Positions 43,156-52,241 are shown, counted from the stretch's first letter. The stretch: 64,000 nucleotides of DNA from Roseimicrobium gellanilyticum (GCF_003315205.1 NZ_QNRR01000007.1:186001-250000); one strand, 5' to 3'. The notes: generated from the letters alone by a model not told the origin. Made by a program: numbers and translations.

Positions 43156-43467
43156 ATGTCCGCTCCAACTATTTCGTTTCTGGTTGCTGAAGAGCACCTT
43201 GAAGATGGTCTCTGGAATCCAAAAGATTCAGCTGAGGCGCCCGCGGGCCTGCAGATCAACTTGATTGGAAATAGAGCTCACTATCTGAAACTCGCTGAGT
43301 TTATCAAGAAGTTCGCGGAGCAGGATACTTCCAACGACTCAGAGTACCACGAACACTTCAATGGCATGATGAGTGTGGATGGTAGGACCCGACTCCATAT
43401 CATCCTGAGAAAGGACGACGTGGGCGATGGCAGCTATTCCACTTCATTTCCCAAGTCTCGCAAGTGA
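43156..43467 (+). CDS. Small hypothetical protein, possibly Imm32-like
   Basis: The 103-residue soluble protein includes LQINLIGNRAHYLKLAEFIK, EYHEHFNG, and a short C-terminal strand region. This layout (Y-x-x-L-A helix, paired His) recalls Imm32-type immunity or immunity-like proteins, but the match is from memory and weak. No toxin gene is next to it. Confidence 0.5.
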   Translation: MSAPTISFLVAEEHLEDGLWNPKDSAEAPAGLQINLIGNRAHYLKLAEFIKKFAEQDTSNDSEYHEHFNGMMSVDGRTRLHIILRKDDVGDGSYSTSFPKSRK

Positions 43468-43514
43468 GGCGAGGCAGCTCCGATCCGCGGCTTTCTGCGA
43501 TTGTCTGGGCTCGC

Positions 43515-43934
43515 TCACACCGCCCCCACCTGCTTCAACCAGTCCTGAAGGTTGTAGTAATTCGTGATGCGGGCCACTTTCCCGTCGCGGATGTCGAAGA
43601 AGGCACCCACGCGCAGGTAGTAGGTCTGGCCCGTGGCTTCGGGAAGGCCTTCGTCTGTGCTGATGTACTTGCCATCGATGAAGAACTCGGCCGCGCCCCG
43701 GGAACCATCTTCCGAGCCGAAGACCTGCAGCTCGCACACCTGTTCCTTGTAGCTGCGATCCATGCGCTGGAGGAAGGTGCGGAAGTTCTCCTTGCCCACG
43801 TCGCATCCACCCTGGTTGATGTCATGCTTCACATCATCCGTGAGGAGTTCCAGGAAAGCTTCACGGTCCCCCGCATTGAAGGTCTCGTAGTAGCGGGTGA
43901 TGAGGGCGAGGGCTTGTTCGCGAGTGGAAGGCAT
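43515..43934 (-). CDS. NTF2-like (SnoaL/ketosteroid-isomerase-type) protein
   Basis: From the ATG at 43934 the product is 139 residues (EQALALITRYYETFNAGD), an alpha+beta cone fold with LLTDDVKHDINQGGCDVG, YKEQVCELQVFGSEDG, and a final KVARITNYYNLQDWLKQ. It could be an isomerase, hydratase or binding protein. It lies tail-to-tail with the 43156-43467 gene and is divergent from the S11 gene. Confidence 0.85.
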   Translation of the reverse strand: MPSTREQALALITRYYETFNAGDREAFLELLTDDVKHDINQGGCDVGKENFRTFLQRMDRSYKEQVCELQVFGSEDGSRGAAEFFIDGKYISTDEGLPEATGQTYYLRVGAFFDIRDGKVARITNYYNLQDWLKQVGAV

Positions 43935-44107
43935 GGCGTGATGACTTGGGGTGTGGGGCGAACATTCCATGCAAACGGCTCGCATCCTGCGCAACCAGAA
44001 ACACATGGCCTGAGAACACACGGGCATGTCTTTTCCGCTCCCTTGGACACCCCGCCATGCGGACGGAAAACTTGCACCGTCCTTTAGTCCCGCTATCCTG
44101 CCCGCCC

Positions 44108-45085
44108 ATGCTCCGTCCGACCCCTGTCCTGTCCGCGCGTGTCTCCGGCCTTTTTCGCCTGCTGGTGCTTTCCGGCATGTGCTTGATCTCTGGCGCGCTT
44201 TTTGCTCAGACGAGCGTCATCGCAGTCGATGTCTACAACAAGAAGATTCACGTGGAGTCAGGTGGCAATGTGAAGCGTCCCGTCGGCGGACTTGCCAAGG
44301 TGGCCACGGCACTGGTGGCGCTGGATTGGTCAGACGTGACCAAGGTGCCGTTGAACACTCTTGCCACGGTGTCGCAGTCAGACCTGCAGATTGCTGGTTC
44401 GAACAGCCTCGGTCTTGCTCCCGGCGACCAGATTACTCTGCGCGATCTCATCTATGCCGCGATGATGTCCTCTGACAATGTCGCCGCCACCACGCTGGCC
44501 GCCTTCGTGGGGAATGACATCAATGCCCGCCGTGGTCGCGGTGGCGATCCCATTGCCACTTTCGTTGGGGAAATGAACAAGCTGGCAGCGCGTGAAGGCA
44601 TGAAGAAGACCCGCTTCACCAATCCGCATGGGTTCGAGAACAGTCGCAGCACGCCCTTCTCCACAGCGGCAGACATGGCCCGCCTGAGCATGTACGCCAT
44701 CTCCCGCGCGCCCTTCCGCTTCTACACGAACCAGCGCTCGCGGAACATCACTGTCCTCCGTGGCGGCGCTCCTCTGACGGTTCCCCTTCAGAACACCAAC
44801 GCGCTGCTGCGCCGTGGCAACATCGATGGCATCAAGACCGGCAACACACCGATGTCCGGAGGTTGTGTCATCGTCACCGAAGAGCGTCCCGGTACGGTGA
44901 ACAAGGATCCCGCCTCAGGTGCGAGCGTGGTGTACCGCCATCGTATGGTGGCCATCGTTCTGGGCTCCGCAGATCCCTTCACAGAAGGTCTTGCCGTACT
45001 CCAGCAGGGTTGGGGCGGCTATGACCAGTGGCTCCAGGCCGGTCGACCGGTGCAGGATGCCAAGGAACTGCTGGGCACCTTCTGA
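44108..45085 (+). CDS. Peptidase S11 (DacA-like) D-Ala-D-Ala carboxypeptidase homologue lacking the active-site serine
   Basis: From the ATG at 44108 the product has 325 residues with an export signal ending SGALFAQ. In S11 enzymes the catalytic SxxK lies in a PxSxxK context. Here the aligned stretch is RPVGGLAKVATALVAL, so Gly61 replaces Ser and Lys64 is kept. The SxN motif (Ser122-Asp-Asn124 in MMSSDNVAA) and KTG (Lys243, in IKTGNTP) remain. The family trims peptidoglycan stem peptides. Loss of the serine predicts a substrate-binding protein or regulator. The nearby sequence is otherwise intact and in frame. Confidence 0.85.
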   Translation: MLRPTPVLSARVSGLFRLLVLSGMCLISGALFAQTSVIAVDVYNKKIHVESGGNVKRPVGGLAKVATALVALDWSDVTKVPLNTLATVSQSDLQIAGSNSLGLAPGDQITLRDLIYAAMMSSDNVAATTLAAFVGNDINARRGRGGDPIATFVGEMNKLAAREGMKKTRFTNPHGFENSRSTPFSTAADMARLSMYAISRAPFRFYTNQRSRNITVLRGGAPLTVPLQNTNALLRRGNIDGIKTGNTPMSGGCVIVTEERPGTVNKDPASGASVVYRHRMVAIVLGSADPFTEGLAVLQQGWGGYDQWLQAGRPVQDAKELLGTF

Positions 45086-45142
45086 TTCTTTTTCCTCAAT
45101 ACTCCCACCTCAAAACTCCCAAGACTCAGACACCCAATACCC

Positions 45143-46228
45143 ATGCGCATCGGCATTCTCAACAGCGGCGGCGATTGTCCAGGACTCAATGCAGTGATTC
45201 ACGGTGTGGTGGGAGCAGCCACGGAACTTGGCTGGGAGGTAATTGGCTTCCGCGATGGCTTTGAAGGCCTCCTCCCCAATGGGCCTGGCCATGTGAAACT
45301 CGACCCCGAGCGCACCATCGGCATTCTGAAACTGGGCGGCACCATCCTGGGCACCACGAACAAGGGCAACTTTGCCGTGAAGATCGGCGTGGACAATGTG
45401 GCCCAAGTCGCCGCAGACATCATGGAGCAGGCCAAGGCCACCATCAAATACCTCGGTATTGAAGCTCTGATCGTGGTGGGGGGCGACGGCTCACTGACCA
45501 CCGGTCTCCAGCTCTGCCAGGAAGGTGTGCCTGTCGTGGGCGTGCCCAAGACGATCGACAATGACCTTCAGGCAACGGCGATGACCTTCGGTTTCGACTC
45601 CGCAGTCGCCGCGGTGGTCGACGCCCTGGACCGCCTGCACACGACGGCGGACAGCCACCAGCGCGTGATGGTGGTGGAAGTGATGGGCCGCCACGCCGGC
45701 TGGATTGCCCTGTACGGTGGCATCGGTGGCGGTGCGGACATCGTGCTCCTGCCGGAAATCAAGTTCACCATGGAGAATGTGGCTGCCCACGTGAAGCGTC
45801 TCTACGCTGCCGGACACCGTTCCGTCCTCATCGTGGTGGCAGAAGGGGCCGAGATGGAAGGCGGCGGTCTCATGACCCGCGAGCAGATGGATGCCGAGAA
45901 GCGCCAGGTGAAGCTGGGCGGCATCGGCGAATACGTGGCCAAGAGCGTGGAAAAGATGACCGGGCACGAGACTCGTGACGTGCGTCTGGGCCACCTCCAG
46001 CGCGGGGGCTCTCCCACGCCTCTGGACCGTATCCTGGGCACCCGTTTCGGGGTGAAGGCGGTGCACCTCATCAAGGAGCAAAAGTATGGCCGCATGGTCA
46101 GCTACCAGAGCTACCACGTGGGTGATGTGCCCATCGAGGAGGCTGTGAACAAGCTGCGCCTCGTGCAGCCGACCAGCGAAGTCGTCCAGGCCGCCCGCGC
46201 TGTTGGCATCAGCTTTGGCGACCGCTGA
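45143..46228 (+). CDS. pfkA: 6-phosphofructokinase
   Basis: The 361-residue glycolytic enzyme shows NSGGDCPGLNAVIHG at the start and the phosphate-site GGDGSLTTG (113-121). It has GVPKTIDND (133-141), GRHAGWIALYGG, and the substrate-site GHLQRGG-like LGHLQRGGSP. The combination of GGDGS with PKTIDND fits the group III (mixed) PFK type. That group includes ATP-dependent enzymes, but PPi use cannot be excluded by eye. No linked glycolysis gene is present. Confidence 0.92.
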   Translation: MRIGILNSGGDCPGLNAVIHGVVGAATELGWEVIGFRDGFEGLLPNGPGHVKLDPERTIGILKLGGTILGTTNKGNFAVKIGVDNVAQVAADIMEQAKATIKYLGIEALIVVGGDGSLTTGLQLCQEGVPVVGVPKTIDNDLQATAMTFGFDSAVAAVVDALDRLHTTADSHQRVMVVEVMGRHAGWIALYGGIGGGADIVLLPEIKFTMENVAAHVKRLYAAGHRSVLIVVAEGAEMEGGGLMTREQMDAEKRQVKLGGIGEYVAKSVEKMTGHETRDVRLGHLQRGGSPTPLDRILGTRFGVKAVHLIKEQKYGRMVSYQSYHVGDVPIEEAVNKLRLVQPTSEVVQAARAVGISFGDR

Positions 46229-46247
46229 GGCTAACAGCGGAGTAGAT

Positions 46248-46385
46248 GGTTTATGGTCGATGGTTGATAGCCTGACTCTGAAGCAGTTCTGGGTGGTGGG
46301 AAGCCCCGCCCGGTAGAGGGCTCACTCTCTCGTTCGAGGGAGGCTCATTCTCAGGCCATCAGCTATCAACTCTCGACCATCAACC
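46248..46385. repeat. Structured intergenic element after pfkA (element C)
   Basis: A left arm with GGTTTATGGTCGATGGTTGA (46248-46275) and an inverted right arm ending GACCATCAACC (46351-46385) pair over most of their length. An inner stem uses CTCTCTCG and CGAGGGAG near 46324-46342. The left arm matches element D at 20 of 25 aligned bases. It probably belongs to the same repeat family, placed between pfkA and the Lrp gene. Confidence 0.65.
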
Positions 46386-46479
46386 CTGTGTTGAGGCTGG
46401 ACAGAGTCGCAAAAGCTGTCCTTGCACAGCATCGAATCCATTGGCTTCCAGGCCGGAATGCGCTAGCGTCTCGGCCACC

Positions 46480-46959
46480 ATGGATAGAATACTGGAACTC
46501 CTTCGAGAAAACTCACGCCTCACCAACAAGGAAATCGCCAACCGTCTCGGCCTCGCCGAGGCCGATGTCGCCTTCCGCGTGGCCGAGTTGGAGAAGGCCG
46601 GTACCATTCTGGGATACCATGCGGTCATTGATCAGGAGAAGATCGGCAAGCGTGGCGTCACGGCGTTCATCGAAGTGAAGGTCACGCCCGAGAGCGGTGG
46701 CGGCTTTGATCGTTTTGCGCGGCGCGTCTCCCAGTATGAACAGGTGAGGGGCTGCTACCTCATGAGCGGTGGCTATGACCTCATTGTGGTCGTGGAAGGA
46801 GCGGATCTCTATGATGTGGCTCGTTTCGTGGCGGAAAAACTCAGCACCCTGGATGTCGTTCTTTCGACGGCGACACATTTCCAGCTCCGCACCTACAAGC
46901 ATGACGGCTTCCTGCTGAATACGCCGTCCACGGAAGGTCCCCTGCCAGTTTCGCCATGA
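46480..46959 (+). CDS. Lrp/AsnC-family transcriptional regulator
   Basis: The 159-residue regulator has an N-terminal helix-turn-helix (MDRILELLRENSRLTNKEIANRLG) in pieces typical of AsnC-type HTH and a C-terminal RAM domain (VTPESGGGFDRFARRVSQYE, CYLMSGGYDLIVVVEG) that binds amino acids. The ATG at 46480 is preferred over 46441. Its stop overlaps the aminotransferase start by four bases, so it probably regulates or senses products of that enzyme. Confidence 0.92.
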   Translation: MDRILELLRENSRLTNKEIANRLGLAEADVAFRVAELEKAGTILGYHAVIDQEKIGKRGVTAFIEVKVTPESGGGFDRFARRVSQYEQVRGCYLMSGGYDLIVVVEGADLYDVARFVAEKLSTLDVVLSTATHFQLRTYKHDGFLLNTPSTEGPLPVSP

Positions 46960-48149
46960 GCCTGCCCCGCCAAATGGACCTTTCCAATAAACTGTCCCGG
47001 CAGCTCAGCGGCATTCCCCGCAGCGGCATCCGCGATTTCTTCGAGCTCGTCATTGGTCGCAGTGACGTCATTTCCCTGGGTGTAGGCGAGCCTGACAAGC
47101 CCACACCCTGGCCCATCCGTGAGGCCGCGATTCGTTCCCTTGAAAAAGGTCAGACCAGCTACACGAGCAATCTCGGTCTGGAGTCCCTGCGCGTGGCCAT
47201 CAGCGAGTACGTCGCCGGCCAGTTCCGCGTGACCTACGATCCGAAGACGGAAATCCTCGTGACCGTGGGTGTGAGTGAGGCGCTGGACCTTGCCTTCCGT
47301 GCGGTGCTGGATCCCGGTGATGAAGTCATCTATCACCAGCCGTGTTATGTGTCCTATGGGCCGAGCATCACCATGGCGTATGGTGTGCCCGTGCCGGTGA
47401 ATACCCGCTTGGAGGATAACTTCGCCCTGCGCGCAGAGGACGTGGAAAAAGCCATCACGCCGAAGACCAAGGTCATTGCGCTGAACTTCCCCACGAATCC
47501 CACGGGCGCGATCGAGCCTCCGGAGGAACTGGAGAAGATCGCCCAGCTCTGCGTGAAGCATGACCTGCTCTGCTTCACCGATGAGATCTACAGCGAACTG
47601 CTGTATGACGGTGGCCAGCACAAGAGCATCGTGGAATTCCCCGGCATGCGTGAGCGCACCGTGCTGCTGCATGGCTTCTCCAAAGCTTTTGCCATGACGG
47701 GATGGCGTCTCGGGTACGCGTGTGCGCCTGCGGTGCTGCGTGAGGCGATGATGAAGATTCACCAGTACTGCATGCTCTGCGCTCCCATCATGAGCCAGGT
47801 GGCGGCGCTGGAAGCGCTGCATCAGGGTACGACGGTGATTGAGCCCATGCGCCAGAGCTATGAGGAGCGCCGCAACTTTGTGGTGCGCCGCCTCAATGAA
47901 ATGGGCCTGAGTTGCTTCAATCCCGGTGGTGCGTTCTACGTGTTCCCGGATGTGAGCTCCACGGGACTTTCCGGCCGTGACTTCGCGCTGAAGCTTCTCG
48001 AAGAGAAAAGCGTGGCGGTGGTCCCTGGCAATGCCTTTGGTCCCACGGGTGAGAAGTGCGTGCGTTGCTGTTATGCCACGGCGCCGGATCTTCTCGTGAA
48101 GGCCATGGACGGCATGGAGGAGTTTGTGAAGTCACGAAAGGTGGCTTGA
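46956..48149 (+). CDS. PLP-dependent class I aminotransferase
   Basis: The 397-residue enzyme has the fold-type I pattern: VTVGVSEALDLAFRAVLDPG, LNFPTNPTGAIEPPEEL with the AAT Asn, TDEIYSELLYDG, and the PLP lysine in GFSKAFAMTGWRLGY. The C-terminal Arg region CVRCCYATA is present. It resembles AspB/PatA-type transaminases using aromatic, Asp or Ala substrates. It is translationally coupled to the Lrp regulator. Confidence 0.92.
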   Translation: MSLPRQMDLSNKLSRQLSGIPRSGIRDFFELVIGRSDVISLGVGEPDKPTPWPIREAAIRSLEKGQTSYTSNLGLESLRVAISEYVAGQFRVTYDPKTEILVTVGVSEALDLAFRAVLDPGDEVIYHQPCYVSYGPSITMAYGVPVPVNTRLEDNFALRAEDVEKAITPKTKVIALNFPTNPTGAIEPPEELEKIAQLCVKHDLLCFTDEIYSELLYDGGQHKSIVEFPGMRERTVLLHGFSKAFAMTGWRLGYACAPAVLREAMMKIHQYCMLCAPIMSQVAALEALHQGTTVIEPMRQSYEERRNFVVRRLNEMGLSCFNPGGAFYVFPDVSSTGLSGRDFALKLLEEKSVAVVPGNAFGPTGEKCVRCCYATAPDLLVKAMDGMEEFVKSRKVA

Positions 48150-48194
48150 TTCCGACGGCGTGCCGCGTAGCCACTTCGCAGTCCGCTGCCCGGC

Positions 48195-48950
48195 ATGCCT
48201 CAAGTTTCTCTCCCAGCTATCAAGTCCCCGGCGGTGGCACATGTGCTGCCGCTGGCGCTTTTCATGCTGCTGAATGCGGTACCCTCAGCAGTGGGGGTGG
48301 AGAATCCTGACCTGCCATGGTGGAAGCACTCGCCCGAGCAGTGGGTCTATCCCGCGCAGACGGTGATTATTGCCGTGGTGCTGGCGCTCGGCTGGCGGCA
48401 CTACCAGTTTCAGCCGTTTCGTGGCTTTGGTTTGGCTGCAGTGTTGGGTATTGTTGGGATTTGTCTGTGGTGCCTGCCGGCGCTCCTGTGGCAGAAGCTC
48501 ACTGCGGCAGGACATGCGATTCCCGAGTGGGCCGAGTGGTTCGGCTTTGCGGAGCGGAAGGATGGTTTTGATCCCAGCTTTTTCCAGAGCGAATCCTTTT
48601 GGTATCCCGCAGCCCTCGTGATGCGTTTCCTCCGGCTCGTGCTCATCGTGCCGTTGGTGGAGGAGATTTTCTGGCGTGGCTTTCTCATGCGCTACCTCAT
48701 CGCAGATGGGGATGACTTCCGGAAAGTTCCCTTCGGCAAACACACATGGTTCTCCTTTGCCGTGGTCACCACTGGAGTGGTGCTCGCCCACCATCCCGTG
48801 GATTATCTCGGGGCGCTCATCTGGGGCAGCCTTGTGTATTTCGTGGCCGTGAGGACGAAGAGTCTCGCGGCGTGCGTGCTCATGCATGCCGTGGCGAATC
48901 TGCTTTTGGGCATCTATGTGGTGAGCACGAAGCAGTGGGGTTTCTGGTAA
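48195..48950 (+). CDS. CPBP-family intramembrane endopeptidase, CAAX-protease-related
   Basis: The 251-residue protein has about six hydrophobic segments. The Abi/CPBP motif is VPLVEEIFWRGFLMRYL (paired Glu, then Arg), with VVLAHHPVDYLGALIWG and CVLMHAVANLLLGI completing the metal-like site. It resembles the CAAX-protease-related family often seen with exosortase/PEP-CTERM systems, but no exosortase is here. It may cut membrane-embedded substrates. Confidence 0.88.
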   Translation: MPQVSLPAIKSPAVAHVLPLALFMLLNAVPSAVGVENPDLPWWKHSPEQWVYPAQTVIIAVVLALGWRHYQFQPFRGFGLAAVLGIVGICLWCLPALLWQKLTAAGHAIPEWAEWFGFAERKDGFDPSFFQSESFWYPAALVMRFLRLVLIVPLVEEIFWRGFLMRYLIADGDDFRKVPFGKHTWFSFAVVTTGVVLAHHPVDYLGALIWGSLVYFVAVRTKSLAACVLMHAVANLLLGIYVVSTKQWGFW

Positions 48951-49074
48951 GTGTTTTGCCTGTTACGGACAAGAGGGTTCGTCTTGGTGCAGAGGATGAA
49001 TGAATCGTGTATGGCTGGGTTTGTGAATTGAGGTGTAATTGTCGAGAGCTATCGATTGTCACCGCCTGCCTCTC

Positions 49075-49566
49075 ATGCCTGAGAACACGCCCCTGTCTCC
49101 ACTGCCCGAAAGGGAACCCATTCAGCAATCTCCGAGAATGGGATGTAGCATTGGTATTTTTGGCTGGGCGTTCATCGGGTTGCTGTGCTTGGCCGTGCCT
49201 GTGGCATCACTCTTCCTGCTCAATAAGTTCCGGACACAGAAGTACAAGGAGTTCCACGAGGGAGCGGCGCGGCAGACGATCCAGGTCAATCTCATGATGA
49301 TAAGCGCCGCGCTCAACGCCTATCGCACTGCCGCTGCAACCTATCCGACTACGGCCCAGGGGCTGGAGGCTCTCATGGAAAGGCCCACCGAGCCGCCTCT
49401 CCCCAGCCAGTGGTTTTCCGTTCTGCGGGAACTTCCCAAGGACCCGTGGAAGCAACCCTACAAGTATCGGAACCCCGCGACCAAATCGAAGAATGGGTAC
49501 GACCTGTACTCGGTGGGGAGTGATGGGGTCGACGGCACGGCGGATGACGTGGGGAATTGGCAGTAG
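49075..49566 (+). CDS. GspG-like (type II secretion major pseudopilin-type) protein
   Basis: From the ATG at 49075 the protein has 163 residues: a proline-rich start, one membrane segment (IGIFGWAFIGLLCLAVPVA), then a C-terminal part clearly like GspG: ATYPTTAQGLEALMERPTEP, LPKDPWKQPYKYRNP and the final GYDLYSVGSDGVDGTADDV that binds calcium in GspG. The prepilin GFTLIE cleavage motif is missing, so it may stay membrane-anchored rather than form a pilin-like fibre. No other T2SS gene is near. Confidence 0.82.
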   Translation: MPENTPLSPLPEREPIQQSPRMGCSIGIFGWAFIGLLCLAVPVASLFLLNKFRTQKYKEFHEGAARQTIQVNLMMISAALNAYRTAAATYPTTAQGLEALMERPTEPPLPSQWFSVLRELPKDPWKQPYKYRNPATKSKNGYDLYSVGSDGVDGTADDVGNWQ

Positions 49567-49689
49567 CTCCTTTTTGAGGAGAGCGGAGTCGACTCCGCAT
49601 CACGCCTCGCAAGCAGGGGTGGTCGCATAATTTGAACGAACGGCTGAATTCTTATTGCAATTGCGTCTCAGGTGCTTTAGAAGCAGCTC

Positions 49690-50604
49690 ATGACGGCAGC
49701 CTCCATTCGCCCTGAGACTCTCCACGGAGACCTGCGTGCGGACGGTTTTCGTATCCGCATCTGGCGCTTTCATGCGGGAAGGGACACGAGGCTTGAGTTT
49801 GGCATTTCCTCAGAGTCCACGGTCATGGCCTTGAGCTTCACGGGTCGACTGGTGTTTGCGAGCCAGGATGGCCAGGTGAGGATTGCTTCGGAGCAGCTTG
49901 TGGTGGCCTCCAAGGTGCGCCCTGAATCGCAATGGATTGCTTTGGAGGGAGGGCGGCATCGGGGCCTGATGGTCGAGCTGGCTCCCCACCTGATGGCGCA
50001 GCTCGGTGGCGTGGAGCGCGGGGTACGGCCGTCGCACGAAGTCGTACAGAGCGTCACCGTCAATCGTATCGGTCAGGGGGATGTGTCCCGTGTGCCCACC
50101 GTGGTGCTCAGCTTGGCACAGCAGCTCAGCACCCCTCCTGCCCACACGGCATGCCTTCCCATCTGGTTTCAGGCCAAGGTGATGGAACTCGCCTCTCTGA
50201 CTCTCTTTGCCCCAGCCATCCAACCGATGAACACCTCAAACGAACCTGCCGGAAGGGAGAGCCTTGAGCGCGCTCTCTTCCTCCTCGAACGGGATCTGGA
50301 AAATCCTCCCACGCTGGAAATGCTGGCTCAGGAGGTAGGTTGCGGGCCATTCCATCTCAGCCGGCTCTTTGGGAAGCTCACGGGAAAGACCATGCCAGAG
50401 TTTCTCAGGCAAAAGCGCATGGAGCGCGCGGCCCTCATGCTCCGCACCACGCGGCAAAGCGTGAGCGAGATCGCCCTGGCAGTGGGGTACGAAAGCTTCA
50501 GCGCCTTCACTCGGGCGTTTGTGCGTGAGGTCGGTTCGACTCCGACCACCTACCGCGCCCACGGCGGAATGTTGCCAATTGCGGCACAGCAGCCAGCAAC
50601 CTGA
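49690..50604 (+). CDS. AraC-family transcriptional regulator
   Basis: The 304-residue regulator has a sensor part and a C-terminal tandem HTH: LEMLAQEVGCGPFHLSRLFG, FLRQKRMERAALMLRTT and ALAVGYESFSAFTRAFVREV. The N-terminal 190 residues are a cupin-like or unassigned ligand module. It probably regulates a metabolic or stress gene nearby, but the target cannot be named. The start is supported by the ATG at 49690. Confidence 0.92.
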   Translation: MTAASIRPETLHGDLRADGFRIRIWRFHAGRDTRLEFGISSESTVMALSFTGRLVFASQDGQVRIASEQLVVASKVRPESQWIALEGGRHRGLMVELAPHLMAQLGGVERGVRPSHEVVQSVTVNRIGQGDVSRVPTVVLSLAQQLSTPPAHTACLPIWFQAKVMELASLTLFAPAIQPMNTSNEPAGRESLERALFLLERDLENPPTLEMLAQEVGCGPFHLSRLFGKLTGKTMPEFLRQKRMERAALMLRTTRQSVSEIALAVGYESFSAFTRAFVREVGSTPTTYRAHGGMLPIAAQQPAT

Positions 50605-51109
50605 GTCAAGCAAGCCTCCCAATCTCGCTATCATTCCGCCATGCACTTGAGACGAAATCGCAATAACAGCTCGCCCGAGTCTTCCCGGCTCATGGCAGCG
50701 AAGGCGATGGGTCTCTGCACGGTTCACGCAGCGGACGGCGGACCGGAAAACTTTTTCTCAACACTCCCAAGACCAATTTCGGCACCGGGTGGTGCCGGGT
50801 GAGGGGCATCCTGCTGGCCGTGTCCATGCTGACAGCCTGAGCAACTGTTGGCACCAAAAAATGGCGCGGCTGGCGGGATGTCCAAGTCCCCCTTCCCCAG
50901 CACGGGGTGCGGCACTCGCATGCAGGCATGGAGCGTCGCAAAGGAATATGCCAATCGCGGAGCGCTGAGGAGAACGGGAGACGAGTCAGCGATTGAGAGC
51001 CATGAGTTGAAAACCGAGAAGCAACGTCAGGCGCGAATCATCTGTCAGATGTCTCCGCCGCTGCCCGTTCCGTTGATCTGATTGACTCATCCACTCACCC
51101 AAGTTGCTC
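50605..51109. other. 505-base region without a convincing gene
   Basis: Between the AraC and Kelch genes no persuasive gene is seen. Short open frames exist (e.g. 50641-50805 plus), but none has a recognised domain. A perfect 7-bp hairpin CGGCACC-GGGT-GGTGCCG lies at 50780-50797 without a T-run. Remnants of a lost gene cannot be excluded. Confidence 0.4.
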
Positions 51110-52192
51110 ATGAATTCCCGGCAAACCTCCTCATGGCCTCGCTCCAGAAGATTCGTGCTCGCACTCCCATGTCTTTCCTTCCTTGCAGTGGTGCTTTCTG
51201 CGGGTGTTGCGGCTGAGGATGCTGCGCCTTCCACGCTGCCGTCATTGCCCGAAGCGGTGACGAGTTTCGGCGGCGCCATCAGTGAGGACGGTCAACTCTT
51301 CGCGTACGGTGGTCACAAAGCAGGCACGCATGAGTGGTCGCTGGACACGACAAGCGGCAAACTGAACCGGCTCGATCTGTCCAAGCCGGGGGCTGCCTGG
51401 GAAACGCTAGGCGAGGGGCCGAAGGTGCAAAGCCCTGGTCTCGCTGTGCACGCGGGAAAGGTCTACCTCATCGGTGGCATGCAGCCGCAGAATAAGGAGG
51501 GCTCGAAGGCGGAGCTGCTTTCGCTGAATCACGCGATGATGTTTGATCCGGCGGTCAAGGAATGGAAAAAACTTCCTAACCTGCCTGCGGGTAGGTCCAG
51601 TCACGAAGTAGCGGTGCTGGATGGCAAGCTCTACGTAGCCGGTGGATGGCCGCTCGACACGCGCAAATCCGAAACGAAGCCGGATGATGCTGAGGTGGAG
51701 CGTGGCTACCACAACACCATGCTGGTGCTGGACCTTGCCAAGCCAGATGCCTGGCAAAGTGTGCCCCAGCCCTTCCAACGCCGTGCGCTCTCTGTGGTGG
51801 CGAGCCAGGGAAAAATCTACGCACTCGGTGGCATGAATGAGAAGAACGAGGTGACGGCGGATGCGGATGTGTATGACGTGAAGTCCGGCAAATGGGAAAA
51901 GCTTCCCGAGATTCCCATCGTCTCCAAGAAGACCAAGGCCTTTGCCACGGCTGCATGTGCCCTGGACGGACGGGTATTGGTGAGTCCTGCAGGTGGGAAG
52001 ATCTTCGCGCTCTCACCGGACGCGAAATCCTGGATCGAAGTTGGTGAGCTCCAGACCCATCGTCTTTTCCACCACATCGAACCCTGGAAGAACAGCCGGG
52101 TCATTGCGCTCGGCGGTACCAAAGGCACCAAGCCGATCGATAGCGTGGAAATCGTCACCATCGCACCGCCGTCGACCGTGAGCGCGAAGTAG
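51110..52192 (+). CDS. Secreted Kelch-repeat protein
   Basis: From the ATG at 51110 the protein has 360 residues and a signal peptide ending GVAAEDA. It has about five Kelch-type beta-propeller blades, seen in LAVHAGKVYLIGGM, VAVLDGKLYVAGGWP, SVVASQGKIYALGGMN, and CALDGRVLVSPAGGK. Each blade holds the GG and aromatic pattern. These propellers usually bind ligands or sugars outside the cytoplasm. The DUF4198-like gene follows 49 bases later. Confidence 0.85.
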   Translation: MNSRQTSSWPRSRRFVLALPCLSFLAVVLSAGVAAEDAAPSTLPSLPEAVTSFGGAISEDGQLFAYGGHKAGTHEWSLDTTSGKLNRLDLSKPGAAWETLGEGPKVQSPGLAVHAGKVYLIGGMQPQNKEGSKAELLSLNHAMMFDPAVKEWKKLPNLPAGRSSHEVAVLDGKLYVAGGWPLDTRKSETKPDDAEVERGYHNTMLVLDLAKPDAWQSVPQPFQRRALSVVASQGKIYALGGMNEKNEVTADADVYDVKSGKWEKLPEIPIVSKKTKAFATAACALDGRVLVSPAGGKIFALSPDAKSWIEVGELQTHRLFHHIEPWKNSRVIALGGTKGTKPIDSVEIVTIAPPSTVSAK

Positions 52193-52241
52193 TCATTCCC
52201 TTTCTGATATCCTCTCAATCCTCACAAACTCCCGAACGTCC

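Noticed and set aside
46248-46385. CRISPR-like or tandem array
   Set aside because: The element is a single inverted structure with no regularly spaced repeats or unique spacers.
50641-50805. 54-codon plus frame with ATG in the 50.6-51.1 kb gap
   Set aside because: No recognised domain or neighbour overlap, and no clear ribosome-binding site; too short to call.
50690-51060. Cobalamin riboswitch or similar in the 50.6-51.1 kb gap
   Set aside because: Only a plain 7-bp hairpin was found; none of the conserved cobalamin core motifs could be placed.
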